From: Bacteroidetes oral taxon 274 str. F0058
GTDB lineage: Bacteria > Bacteroidota > Bacteroidia > Bacteroidales > Paludibacteraceae
Direction of reading: 5' to 3'
Assembly (NCBI GenBank): GCA_000163695.1
Contig: GG774889.1
Location: 688,515-752,514, forward strand
DNA length: 64,000 nucleotides
A program made the position numbers and the translations under genes. The notes beneath the pieces were generated by a model. The model saw only the letters and a list, made by a program, of their open reading frames with translations. It was not told the DNA's origin and did no database searches. Positions 51,213 through 59,500 of this stretch are shown one piece after another. The stretch's first letter is position 1. Every line of letters begins with the position of its first letter.

Positions 51213-51824
51213 ATGAATAAGAATTTACCGATTATTACGATAGGCAGAGAGAAGGGCAGCGGAGGGCTTGCTGTTGCCAACGTATTGTCGCAAAAGCTCG
51301 ATATACCGCTATACGACAAGGAGTTGCTCGCTATCGCTGCCGAACAGAGCGGTCTTAGTCGAGACATTTTCGAGGAGATAGACGAAAAAGAGAGTTTCGG
51401 CTTTTTTCAGAACGCTCTAAACTCGGTACTTGGCAGCCATAACAGCTATATTTGCAACGAAAACATATTCCAACTACAAAGTCAGACGATACTCGATATT
51501 TCGCAAAAAGACAGCTGTATATTTGTCGGACGTTGTGCGGACTATGTGCTCAGGAACAACGAAAATGTGTTGAAAGTTTTCCTCTGTGCACCGTTTGCCG
51601 ACAGACAAAAGCAAATTGCTGCCAAACAACATATAACTATCGACGAGGCAGCCAAACTGATAGAGCAGACCGACAAAAAACGGTCTGTGTATTACAATTT
51701 CTATACAAACAAAACGTGGGGGCAGGCATCTTCTTACGACTTGTGTATCAATACATCGCAGATAGGCATCGAAAGAACGGCAGATTTTATAGCGAATTTT
51801 TTTCGCAATAGGTTTGGTATTTAA
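51213..51824 (+). CDS. Cytidylate kinase-like family protein
   Basis: The 203-residue P-loop protein has ITIGREKGSGGLAVANVLSQ (modified Walker A, GREKGSGG), LYDKELLAIAAEQSG and FVGRCADYVLR, typical of the Cytidylate_kin2 family. The housekeeping cmk is a separate family, so the natural substrate here is uncertain. It is monocistronic, with a separate promoter for the genes behind it. Confidence 0.9.
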   Translation: MNKNLPIITIGREKGSGGLAVANVLSQKLDIPLYDKELLAIAAEQSGLSRDIFEEIDEKESFGFFQNALNSVLGSHNSYICNENIFQLQSQTILDISQKDSCIFVGRCADYVLRNNENVLKVFLCAPFADRQKQIAAKQHITIDEAAKLIEQTDKKRSVYYNFYTNKTWGQASSYDLCINTSQIGIERTADFIANFFRNRFGI

Positions 51825-51835
51825 TTTATTTTCTG

Positions 51836-51843
51836 TATCTTTG
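51836..51843 (+). promoter_or_regulatory. Bacteroidota -7 promoter element (TATCTTTG) of the ytxH group
   Basis: It is an exact TAnnTTTG match, 38 bp before the YtxH-like ATG. Confidence 0.55.
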
Positions 51844-51880
51844 TACTCAGTATAAACTTTTAAATATTTGTTATTGTATT

Positions 51881-52108
51881 ATGAATAAGAATGTATTATT
51901 GGCATTTCTGGGCGGAGTTGTAGCAGGCGGTTTCGCTGCTCTGTTGCTGGCTCCCCGTAGCGGAGAAGAGACTCGTGAATATCTCACGGAAAAACTCAAA
52001 AGCGGTATAAAATCCGGCTTGGGCGAAGAACAGTACAACGACTTGCGTGAGAAGATACAAGACCTCAAGTCGAGCGTTACCAACAAACTAAGCCACAAAG
52101 AAGCTTAG
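51881..52108 (+). CDS. YtxH domain protein
   Basis: The 75-residue protein has one N-terminal membrane segment with the YtxH motif LLAFLGGVVAGGFAALLLAPRSGEETRE (positions 5-32; key part LLLAPRSGEETRE). A helical tail rich in Lys/Glu follows. Such proteins are small stress- or envelope-related membrane proteins. It heads a group with the holin-like protein and a third small protein, seen in many Bacteroidota. Confidence 0.88.
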   Translation: MNKNVLLAFLGGVVAGGFAALLLAPRSGEETREYLTEKLKSGIKSGLGEEQYNDLREKIQDLKSSVTNKLSHKEA

Positions 52109-52195
52109 GTCATTATTATTCCGACAAATTGCCACCGTGTGAGAGTGGCAGTTTGCCGTTTTCGGTACAACAAACATATTATTCTACACAGACCG

Positions 52196-52603
52196 ATGGC
52201 AGACAACAATACTAATCTGATAGGCGAGGTAAAAGATTATCTGCGGACAGAGATTGATATACTCAAGCTAAACCTACTCGAAAAGACGGCAAGGATATTG
52301 ACAATTGTAATGGGTGTTATCATAGCGGCTGTTTTGTCCATTATTGCCATAGCATACTTTTCGTTTATGCTTTTCGATATGTTCAAAGGTATCACAGGCT
52401 CGGTGTTTTGGGCAACGGTTATCACTATTTTGCTGTTCATAGCACTGTCGGTAGCTGTGTTTATGCTTAGCGAAAAACTTTTCCTCAACTTTTTTGTCCG
52501 TAAGATTTACAACATTTTCTTCGACGGCGAAAATAAAAACGATACTGCCGACGACAGGCAAGAAAACACACCTACTATAAAAGACGATGAAACAAGTTAT
52601 TAA
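52196..52603 (+). CDS. Phage holin-like membrane protein (Holin-X/PspE-type superfamily)
   Basis: The 135-residue protein starts at the ATG at 52196 (MADNNTNLIGEVKDYLRTE). It has two membrane segments (about 30-57 and 68-90) after an amphipathic helix, and an acidic C-terminal tail. This is the layout of the 'phage holin family' proteins that Bacteroidota encode beside YtxH. No phage genes surround it. It overlaps the next gene by 17 bp. Function unknown. Confidence 0.8.
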   Translation: MADNNTNLIGEVKDYLRTEIDILKLNLLEKTARILTIVMGVIIAAVLSIIAIAYFSFMLFDMFKGITGSVFWATVITILLFIALSVAVFMLSEKLFLNFFVRKIYNIFFDGENKNDTADDRQENTPTIKDDETSY

Positions 52604-52817
52604 CTCCATAGAAGAATTGCGTGTGCAGCGAGACGAACTGCTTGCCGTACGCGACAAAAAGAAGGTGGTAGTGTTAGAAAAACTTTACGGTTTTTCGCGA
52701 CCGCTCAACCTTGTATATATGATAGCAAAACCTGTTGCCAAATCCGTTTCGTGGTTGCCGATGTTTATATCGGTAGCCAAGGTTGTATATTCGATTGTAA
52801 AAAACAAAAAACGATAA
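52587..52817 (+). CDS. Small conserved membrane-associated protein of unknown function
   Basis: The 76-residue protein begins with a coiled-coil-like helix (INSIEELRVQRDELLAVRDKK) and ends in a hydrophobic region (LVYMIAKPVAKSVSWLPMFI) plus a basic tail. It overlaps the holin-like gene by 17 bp, so it is translated with it, and rodA starts 21 bp after. Function not recognised. Confidence 0.7.
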   Translation: MKQVINSIEELRVQRDELLAVRDKKKVVVLEKLYGFSRPLNLVYMIAKPVAKSVSWLPMFISVAKVVYSIVKNKKR

Positions 52818-52838
52818 CAAACACCACGATATACCATA

Positions 52839-54296
52839 ATGCAGGGTTCATTTCTGAGACGTATAGACAAGCCTTTGGTGATTTTGTATGTGGTATTCCT
52901 TATTCTGGGGTGGGTGTGCATATATGAGGCAAGCTACGTAAAAACACAGACTTCCATATTCGACATACATTACCGTTCGGGTATGCAGTTGCTGTGGATA
53001 GGGGTGAGCGTTATCACGGCTCTGGTGATACTGAATACCAAGCCGTTGGTGTTTTATTCGTGGTCGTATATAATATACATCGGCGTTGTAATTCTCCTCG
53101 TTGTCACGCTATTTGTTGCTCCTAATATCAAGGGGTCGCACTCGTGGCTCGTCATAGGAAGCTTTTCGTTGCAGCCGGCAGAGTTTGCCAAATTCTCTAC
53201 GGCGTTGGTATTGGCATACTTTTATAGTTTGCAGAGTTTTTCGAATATTTCGCTCTCACGTAAGATATTTATTACCGTATTTGTCATTGCTTTGCCAATG
53301 ATTATCATACTGTTGCAGAAAGAAACAGGGTCTGCACTCGTATTCTTGGCATTCCTTATAATGCTTTATCGCGAAGGCTTATCGTCGTTTGTCATACTCA
53401 TAACGTTCCTTGCCATCACTCTTTTTATCGTAACGATAAGATTTTCGGGCAATACCGAAATTTTCTACACAGAACATTTCGGTAATTTAATATCGATAAG
53501 TATAATACTGATAGTCAGTGCTTTTATTTACGACAGGTATTGCCAATACAACTTGAAATTGAAGACGTTACACATATTGGGTATAATAGCGGGAGCTTAC
53601 GTCGTATCGTTTTTGCTTAACAAATTTGTCATCAGATTCGATATGCTATACGTAGCACTTGGGTTGTCGGCTTTGTTTATCGTTTTCCTGCTGGTTATGT
53701 ATATCGATGCTCTCAAAAAAGCATACTTGTTGCTTGTGGTCTTTGTAGTAATGTTCATAGGCTATTCGTTCTCTGCCGATATAATATTCGAAAAAGTGCT
53801 CGAGCCTCATCAGAAGATACGTATCGAGACTCTGCTCGGGCTCAAAGAAGACCCGCAGGGAGCAGAATGGAACACCAACCAGTCGAAAATAGCCATATCG
53901 TCGGGACGTATGTTTGGTAAAGGATTTCTGAAAGGGACTCAGACTAAACTTAAATTTGTACCCGAACAAGATACCGACTTCGTGTTTTGTACCATATCCG
54001 AAGAGTGGGGCTTTGCGGGCAGCGTAGTGGTAATACTTCTGTTTTTTGCCTTTATATACCGTATTGTCTATCTGAGCGAGAGGCAGTCGAGCGTATTCTC
54101 GCGAGTGTATGGTTATTGTGTGGTAGGGATATTCGGATTTCATTTTATCGTAAATATCGGTATGGTGCTCGGCATAATGCCCGTTATCGGTATCCCGCTG
54201 CCGTTTTTCTCGTACGGAGGCTCTTCGCTGTTGGCATTCACCATATTGCTATTCATATTCATCAAACTCGATATGAATAGTAAAGTGAATGTATAG
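52839..54296 (+). CDS. rodA: Rod shape-determining protein RodA
   Basis: The 485-residue SEDS glycosyltransferase polymerises peptidoglycan strands for cell elongation with PBP2. It has about ten membrane segments. Motifs are GSHSWLVIGSFSLQPAEFAK, QKETGSALVF, and PVIGIPLPFFSYGGSSLLAF. A long central insertion (about 190-330) with extra membrane helices is typical of Bacteroidota RodA. It is not next to mrdA/mreBCD here. Confidence 0.93.
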   Translation: MQGSFLRRIDKPLVILYVVFLILGWVCIYEASYVKTQTSIFDIHYRSGMQLLWIGVSVITALVILNTKPLVFYSWSYIIYIGVVILLVVTLFVAPNIKGSHSWLVIGSFSLQPAEFAKFSTALVLAYFYSLQSFSNISLSRKIFITVFVIALPMIIILLQKETGSALVFLAFLIMLYREGLSSFVILITFLAITLFIVTIRFSGNTEIFYTEHFGNLISISIILIVSAFIYDRYCQYNLKLKTLHILGIIAGAYVVSFLLNKFVIRFDMLYVALGLSALFIVFLLVMYIDALKKAYLLLVVFVVMFIGYSFSADIIFEKVLEPHQKIRIETLLGLKEDPQGAEWNTNQSKIAISSGRMFGKGFLKGTQTKLKFVPEQDTDFVFCTISEEWGFAGSVVVILLFFAFIYRIVYLSERQSSVFSRVYGYCVVGIFGFHFIVNIGMVLGIMPVIGIPLPFFSYGGSSLLAFTILLFIFIKLDMNSKVNV

Positions 54297-54351
54297 ATGT
54301 TTGGCTATTGGGCGTATGTCATACATTTTTTATTATTTATAAATAAATTTA

Positions 54352-54359
54352 TAACTTTG
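54352..54359 (+). promoter_or_regulatory. Bacteroidota -7 promoter element (TAACTTTG) of the GT fusion
   Basis: It is an exact TAnnTTTG match, 81 bp before the ATG at 54440. Confidence 0.5.
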
Positions 54360-54439
54360 CGGCACGAACCGCAAAAGACCAGCAGGCGGAGTAAGTTATT
54401 TATTTTGAGACAACAATATATTATTTTCAGTACAGGTTT

Positions 54440-56380
54440 ATGGCTAAAATTCTTCATATTTCCAAATATTATTATCCCTATTACGGAGGAATAGAAGATG
54501 TTGCACAAACCATCGTAAGAGAGCTGAAACCATTCCATACACAGAAGATAATATGTTTCAACGACCGAAACATAACCGAGACCGACATAGTAGAAGACGT
54601 AGAGGTGCATCGCATAGCCACCGTGGGGACATTATTTTCGCAACCGATACCCAAAGGCTACCACACTGCTCTGAAAAAACTGATAAAAGAGTTCAACCCC
54701 GATTATATACATCTACATATGCCCAATCCGGTGGTAACGCTGTTTTTGCTGAATATGGATTTGAGCGAAATCAAGCTATACATACATTGGCACGCAGATA
54801 TTTCGGGGCAGAAGTTTCTGTATTCGCTCTACAGAGATTACGAGAAGAAGTTGTTGCTGAGGGCAGACAAGATCATAGCGACATCGCAGATATATCTCGA
54901 GCACTCCGAGCCTCTGAGAAATTTCCTCTACAAATCGGTGATTGTACCTAATACCATCAACGAACAGAAATTTCCCGACAAAGCCGACGATGCCGACAAG
55001 ATAGAGCAAATACGTAAATTGTACGGCAATAAAAAGATACTCTTTTTTGTCGGCAGACACGTGCCGTATAAGGGCATAGAATATCTTATAGAGTGCGAAA
55101 AGCTTGTAGACGACGACTGTGTGTTTGTGGTAGCGGGCAAAGGCCCTCTTACCAAACGACTAAAAACACAAGCAGCCCACAGCGACCGAATAAAGTTTAT
55201 CGGTAAAATATCTGATGAAGAACTCAGACTGTACCTGAAAGCATCGTATTTGTTCCTTTTCCCGTCGATAAACAGAAGTGAAGCTTTCGGCGTAGCATTA
55301 GCCGAGGCTTTGTATTGCGGGTTACCGGCGGTGAGTTTCGATATCGAAGGAAGCGGAGTGACGTGGGTAAACAAAAACAACTACTCGGGTGTGGTCGTCA
55401 AAAATTTCGACAAGCAGGCATTTGCACGAAGTATAAATGAGTTGTTGAAGAAAGAAGACCTTCGGGCAGAGTTGAGCCGTAACGCTAAATCGTGGGTGAG
55501 CGAAAACTTCCTTACAGACAAGGCTTTTGTAGCACTTCACGAGATATATAGAGAACGCAACTTCTCGGACGAACTTGCTGCTAATGTGTCCATTGTGCTC
55601 TACAACAATAAATTCGATGAGGTAAAAGCACTTGTCTCTTCGCTTCGTGGCAACCCGACGGTGAAGAGAATATTTCTCATAGACAATTCGGAAATACGTA
55701 ACGACGATTATCTCGGACTCGATGTTACTTATGTATTCAACGACATAAACCTCGGATACGGTCGGGGGCATAATATAGCGCTGAGGCAGACACTCTACGA
55801 CAAAATGTCGCCAATACATATAGTGATGAATGCCGACGTGCACCTCGAACCAGAGATAATAGACAACATCGTAGCGTATATGTGCCAACACACAGATGTG
55901 GCTATGTTGATGCCAAAAGTTTACTACCCGAACAATAAGATACAGTACCTGTGCCGTCTGCTGCCTACTCCGATAGATCTGTTCGGGCGAAGGTTTTTGC
56001 CCAAACGGTTTATGCGGCGGCGAGTAGAGAGGCTCGAAATGAGGCACACCGATTACAACAAGATAATAGAGGTTCCGCACATATCGGGTTGCTTTATGAC
56101 TATACGTACGGAGGTATTGGAGAAGTCGGGGCTATTCGACGAGAGGTTTTTCCTATACTTGGAAGATGTAGACCTTACCCGACGGATAAGCAAGTGGGGA
56201 AAGACTATTTTCTACCCTAAGGTTCATATTGTTCACAAACACAACAGAGGTTCGTACAGCAGTTTCAAGCTTCTGATGAGGCATATTACGAGTGCTTATA
56301 AGTATTTCCGTAAATGGGGTTTTTTCTCCGATAAGGAGCGGGAGGTCATCAACCGTAAGATTTTTGATGCAACATTGTAA
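54440..56380 (+). CDS. Two-domain glycosyltransferase: GT4 fused to GT2
   Basis: The 646-residue protein joins two catalytic domains. Residues 1-370 are a GT4-type GT-B (YYYPYYGGIEDVAQTI, FVGRHVPYKGIEYLIE, RSEAFGVALAEALYCGLPAV). Residues about 380-646 are a GT2 GT-A similar to rhamnosyltransferases (VSIVLYNNKFDEVKALVSS, LIDNSEIRNDDY, NADVHLEPEIIDNIV, and EDVDLTRRISKWG with the catalytic Asp). It likely makes two successive glycosyl transfers in O-antigen or exopolysaccharide synthesis. In most relatives these are separate genes. No other polysaccharide gene is adjacent. Confidence 0.9.
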   Translation: MAKILHISKYYYPYYGGIEDVAQTIVRELKPFHTQKIICFNDRNITETDIVEDVEVHRIATVGTLFSQPIPKGYHTALKKLIKEFNPDYIHLHMPNPVVTLFLLNMDLSEIKLYIHWHADISGQKFLYSLYRDYEKKLLLRADKIIATSQIYLEHSEPLRNFLYKSVIVPNTINEQKFPDKADDADKIEQIRKLYGNKKILFFVGRHVPYKGIEYLIECEKLVDDDCVFVVAGKGPLTKRLKTQAAHSDRIKFIGKISDEELRLYLKASYLFLFPSINRSEAFGVALAEALYCGLPAVSFDIEGSGVTWVNKNNYSGVVVKNFDKQAFARSINELLKKEDLRAELSRNAKSWVSENFLTDKAFVALHEIYRERNFSDELAANVSIVLYNNKFDEVKALVSSLRGNPTVKRIFLIDNSEIRNDDYLGLDVTYVFNDINLGYGRGHNIALRQTLYDKMSPIHIVMNADVHLEPEIIDNIVAYMCQHTDVAMLMPKVYYPNNKIQYLCRLLPTPIDLFGRRFLPKRFMRRRVERLEMRHTDYNKIIEVPHISGCFMTIRTEVLEKSGLFDERFFLYLEDVDLTRRISKWGKTIFYPKVHIVHKHNRGSYSSFKLLMRHITSAYKYFRKWGFFSDKEREVINRKIFDATL

Positions 56381-56408
56381 ATATAAATTCTAACAGCATA
56401 TTTTTTAT

Positions 56409-56987
56409 ATGGGAACTATTAGTTTTAGCGAACTTTCGCGTGCTTTCATTACACTTTTTGCAATTATAGATATTACAGGGTCTATCCCTTTGATACTGAG
56501 TTTGAAATCGAAAGGTATAGACATCAATCCTATAAAGACGACGTGTGTCGCATTAGGTATTATGATAATGTTTCTGTTGTTGGGCGAGAGGATAATGCAT
56601 CTCTTCAATGTGGATATCCAATCGTTTGCGGTGGCAGGCTCATTTGTGTTGTTTATAATGGCTTTGGAGATGATACTCGATGTAGAAATTTTTAAAAACA
56701 ACGGTCCCAAAAACGTAGGAGCCATAGTGCCGATAGCCTTTCCTCTGGTGGCAGGTCCCGGTAGCTTTACTGCGATAATAGCTCTCAGAGCCGAGTTTGC
56801 TTTTATCAATATTTTTATAGCTCTTATATTGAATCTGTTATTTGTATTCCTTGTACTAAGATCTACGGGAAGGATAGAGAAATTGCTCGGTAAGGGAGGT
56901 ATCTACATACTCAGAAAATTTTTCGGTATCATCTTGCTGGCAATTGCCGTCAAACTGTTTACAAGCAATCTGCAATATCTTATCTGA
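56409..56987 (+). CDS. MarC family integral membrane protein
   Basis: The 192-residue protein has six membrane segments and the MarC pattern (ITGSIPLILSLK, PLVAGPGSFTAII). The family has no established function; the old link to multiple antibiotic resistance is not supported in E. coli. It starts 28 bp after the fused glycosyltransferase and may be co-transcribed. Confidence 0.9.
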   Translation: MGTISFSELSRAFITLFAIIDITGSIPLILSLKSKGIDINPIKTTCVALGIMIMFLLLGERIMHLFNVDIQSFAVAGSFVLFIMALEMILDVEIFKNNGPKNVGAIVPIAFPLVAGPGSFTAIIALRAEFAFINIFIALILNLLFVFLVLRSTGRIEKLLGKGGIYILRKFFGIILLAIAVKLFTSNLQYLI

Positions 56988-57045
56988 TACGGAGGGGAAT
57001 TTTGGGGATAAATGAATATAGCGTATTAATTTAAATAACAGAAAT

Positions 57046-58350
57046 ATGTTTATAACGGCACTTGTTTTTGGGGCAGGACTCTTCGTCGGAGCAATAGTAG
57101 CTGTGGTGGTCTATTTTTTTCTTAATAAAAATATAGAGACACTCGAAAGCGATAACTCTGCTCTCCGTCAAGAGCTTTCGGCACGGCAGGCAGAGGCAAC
57201 GGAGCTCATAAGAGAGACGGAGCGACTGCGGGCAGAAGCCGACAATACTGCCGAACGTCTCACGGAGCAACGCAAAGAGATAACGGCTCTACACGAGGAG
57301 CTGAATAAAGAGTTTCGGCTGCTGGCAAACGAGATATTCGACGACAAGAGCCGACGTTTTGCACAACTCAACGAGGAACGGTTGCAGACGATACTCGACC
57401 CCCTGAAAGAGAATCTCAACAAGTTCGAGAAGAAGATAGACGAGACGTACAACCAAGAGACTCGCGAAAAGGCTACTTTGCGTAAAGAGCTGGAACAGAT
57501 TATCAATATCAACAGACAGATGAGCGACGATGCTCAGAAACTGACCGACGCCCTGAAAGGCGACAAAAAGATGCAGGGCAATTGGGGTGAGATGCAGCTC
57601 GAACAGATACTCGAAAAGTCGGGTCTGGAGCAGGGCGTGCACTATACCAAGCAGGGAGCATACCAAAACGAAGAGGGCGAAAGGGTAATCCCCGACTACG
57701 TCATTCACCTGCCACAAGGCAAAAACTATATCATAGACAGTAAGGTGTCGTTGGTGAACTATGAGCGTTTCTTCAATGCCGAAGGCGACGAACAGAAAGC
57801 CTACTACTTCAACGAGATGGTGAGGGACATAAAGAAACACATCGACGGTCTGAGCAAAAAGAGCTATCATACACTTACCAATACTCCCGACTTCGTATTT
57901 ATGTATTTTGCGTTCGAGTCGGCACTGTTTGCGGCTCTGCAACGAGAGGCAGGGCTTTTCGACTATGCATTCAAAAGAAACATAATACTGGTCTCCACAA
58001 CCACACTGCTCGCAAGCCTGCGTACCGTCTCGTTTATCTGGACACAGGAGAAGCAACGACAGAATATCACCGAGATAGCTAAACTCGGTGGACAGCTTTA
58101 CGATAAGTTCGTGGGATTCTTGGAGAATATGACAAAGGTGGGCAAAAGCCTCGAATCAGCCAAAGACACTTATCAGGACGCTATGAATCAGCTTATCAAA
58201 ACCAACGCCAACGGTAGTTACAATGCAGGCACGATAGTAGGACAAGCCGAGGCTCTTCGTCGTCTCGGTGCTACTCCTTCCAAACAGATACCGCAGGCAA
58301 TACTCAACCGTGCCGAAAACGAAGAGAATAATCTATTGCAACAGGGCTGA
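57046..58350 (+). CDS. rmuC: DNA recombination protein RmuC
   Basis: The 434-residue protein has an N-terminal membrane anchor (1-25), a coiled-coil (about 28-110, ELSARQAEATELIRETERL) and the RmuC nuclease-like domain at about 140-380 (QGNWGEMQLEQILEKSGL, PDYVIHLPQGKNYIIDSKVS, VFMYFAFESALFAAL). RmuC limits rearrangements at inverted repeats. The next gene begins 1 bp after its stop, so both are translated from one mRNA. Confidence 0.95.
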   Translation: MFITALVFGAGLFVGAIVAVVVYFFLNKNIETLESDNSALRQELSARQAEATELIRETERLRAEADNTAERLTEQRKEITALHEELNKEFRLLANEIFDDKSRRFAQLNEERLQTILDPLKENLNKFEKKIDETYNQETREKATLRKELEQIININRQMSDDAQKLTDALKGDKKMQGNWGEMQLEQILEKSGLEQGVHYTKQGAYQNEEGERVIPDYVIHLPQGKNYIIDSKVSLVNYERFFNAEGDEQKAYYFNEMVRDIKKHIDGLSKKSYHTLTNTPDFVFMYFAFESALFAALQREAGLFDYAFKRNIILVSTTTLLASLRTVSFIWTQEKQRQNITEIAKLGGQLYDKFVGFLENMTKVGKSLESAKDTYQDAMNQLIKTNANGSYNAGTIVGQAEALRRLGATPSKQIPQAILNRAENEENNLLQQG

Positions 58351-58351
58351 T

Positions 58352-59407
58352 ATGAGACTCTTTGACGATATTGCCCACTATGGAAGCCTTGCTATCGTGG
58401 GGCTTGAGAAGAACACGGGCAAAACCGAAACTCTCAACTACATACTACGCCACCTCGATGGCTGTCGTCGACGCATAGCGATAACATCGATAGGTATCGA
58501 CGGCGAGACGGTAGATGCCGTTACCCGTACACAAAAACCCGAGATAACCATATACCCCGATATGATTTTCACTACTGCCGAGCAATTTTTCTTGCAAAAG
58601 CATTTTGTGGCAGAGATACTCGACATCTCTAAGGAACATACCGTACTGGGACGCCTCGTAACGGCACGTGCTCTGACGAGAGGTAAGGTTCTTCTGACGG
58701 GAGCAGCCGACACATTCACTCTGAGTAAAAATATAGTGAACAATCGTCGTCTGGGAGTAGACCTAACCATTGTAGACGGGGCTTTGTCGCGTCTTAGCTT
58801 GGCGTCGCCCGCCGTAACGGACGCTATGATATTGGCTACCGGAGCCGCTTTCTCGTCCAATATAGAGACGCTTGTCCGTAAGACTGCCTTTGTGTGTAAA
58901 TTAATAGAGCTGCCTTTGTTTACTATCGACGGTATTACGTTCGACGACGAAGGCAGAAGGCTTCCCCTAGATACCGATACGGAGCTTCGCGGTGTCTTCT
59001 GCCTTGCCGACGGACATCTCGAAGACCTCGGCGTAGAGTCGGCTCTCTCTATCGGCAATATCGACAATGACAAGGTGGAGTTGATAAAACGCCAAAAAGT
59101 AGTGTTCGTATACGGCATATTGTCTAATAGAGTAATAGACTTCTTAATCGAAAACGGAGTGGCAAAGGGCTGTACCATTGTGGTCAAAGACTTCTCTACG
59201 ATATTCGTTACCGACGACCGTTACGCCCTCTTTGTACGTATCGGCGGCAGTATCGTGGTATTACGCAAGACGAGGCTTGTGGCTCTGACCGTAAACCCCA
59301 CCTCGCCCCAAGGCATTGTGCTCAATAGCGAGGTGCTCTGCCAGAGGCTCGAAGAAGCTACCGGAGTACGTGTCGTCGATGTCCGCCGTGCAGAAGCCGA
59401 GAATTAG
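58352..59407 (+). CDS. P-loop protein resembling KamB, aminomutase reactivase subunit
   Basis: The 351-residue protein has a Walker A-like GLEKNTGKTETLNYIL (18-33), ITSIGIDGETVDAV, and DLTIVDGALSRLSLASPAV, a pattern I recall from KamB-type reactivases of lysine 5,6-aminomutase. These reload damaged B12 enzymes. No aminomutase, KamC or lysine-fermentation gene is nearby; rmuC lies 1 bp upstream. The start at 58352 avoids overlap with rmuC. The family link is from memory and should be tested. Confidence 0.6.
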   Translation: MRLFDDIAHYGSLAIVGLEKNTGKTETLNYILRHLDGCRRRIAITSIGIDGETVDAVTRTQKPEITIYPDMIFTTAEQFFLQKHFVAEILDISKEHTVLGRLVTARALTRGKVLLTGAADTFTLSKNIVNNRRLGVDLTIVDGALSRLSLASPAVTDAMILATGAAFSSNIETLVRKTAFVCKLIELPLFTIDGITFDDEGRRLPLDTDTELRGVFCLADGHLEDLGVESALSIGNIDNDKVELIKRQKVVFVYGILSNRVIDFLIENGVAKGCTIVVKDFSTIFVTDDRYALFVRIGGSIVVLRKTRLVALTVNPTSPQGIVLNSEVLCQRLEEATGVRVVDVRRAEAEN

Positions 59408-59500
59408 CCCGTGTGCCGAAAAGTAGCCGCAGTATTTTACTTTTTGCATAAAAGTTGTCTAACAGACTGTTGTTATAATATACAAACCGAAACAAGCAGG

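Noticed and set aside
52196..52603. Prophage (from the holin-like gene)
   Set aside because: No lysin, terminase, capsid or integrase; the YtxH/holin-like/small protein set is a common chromosomal trio in Bacteroidota.
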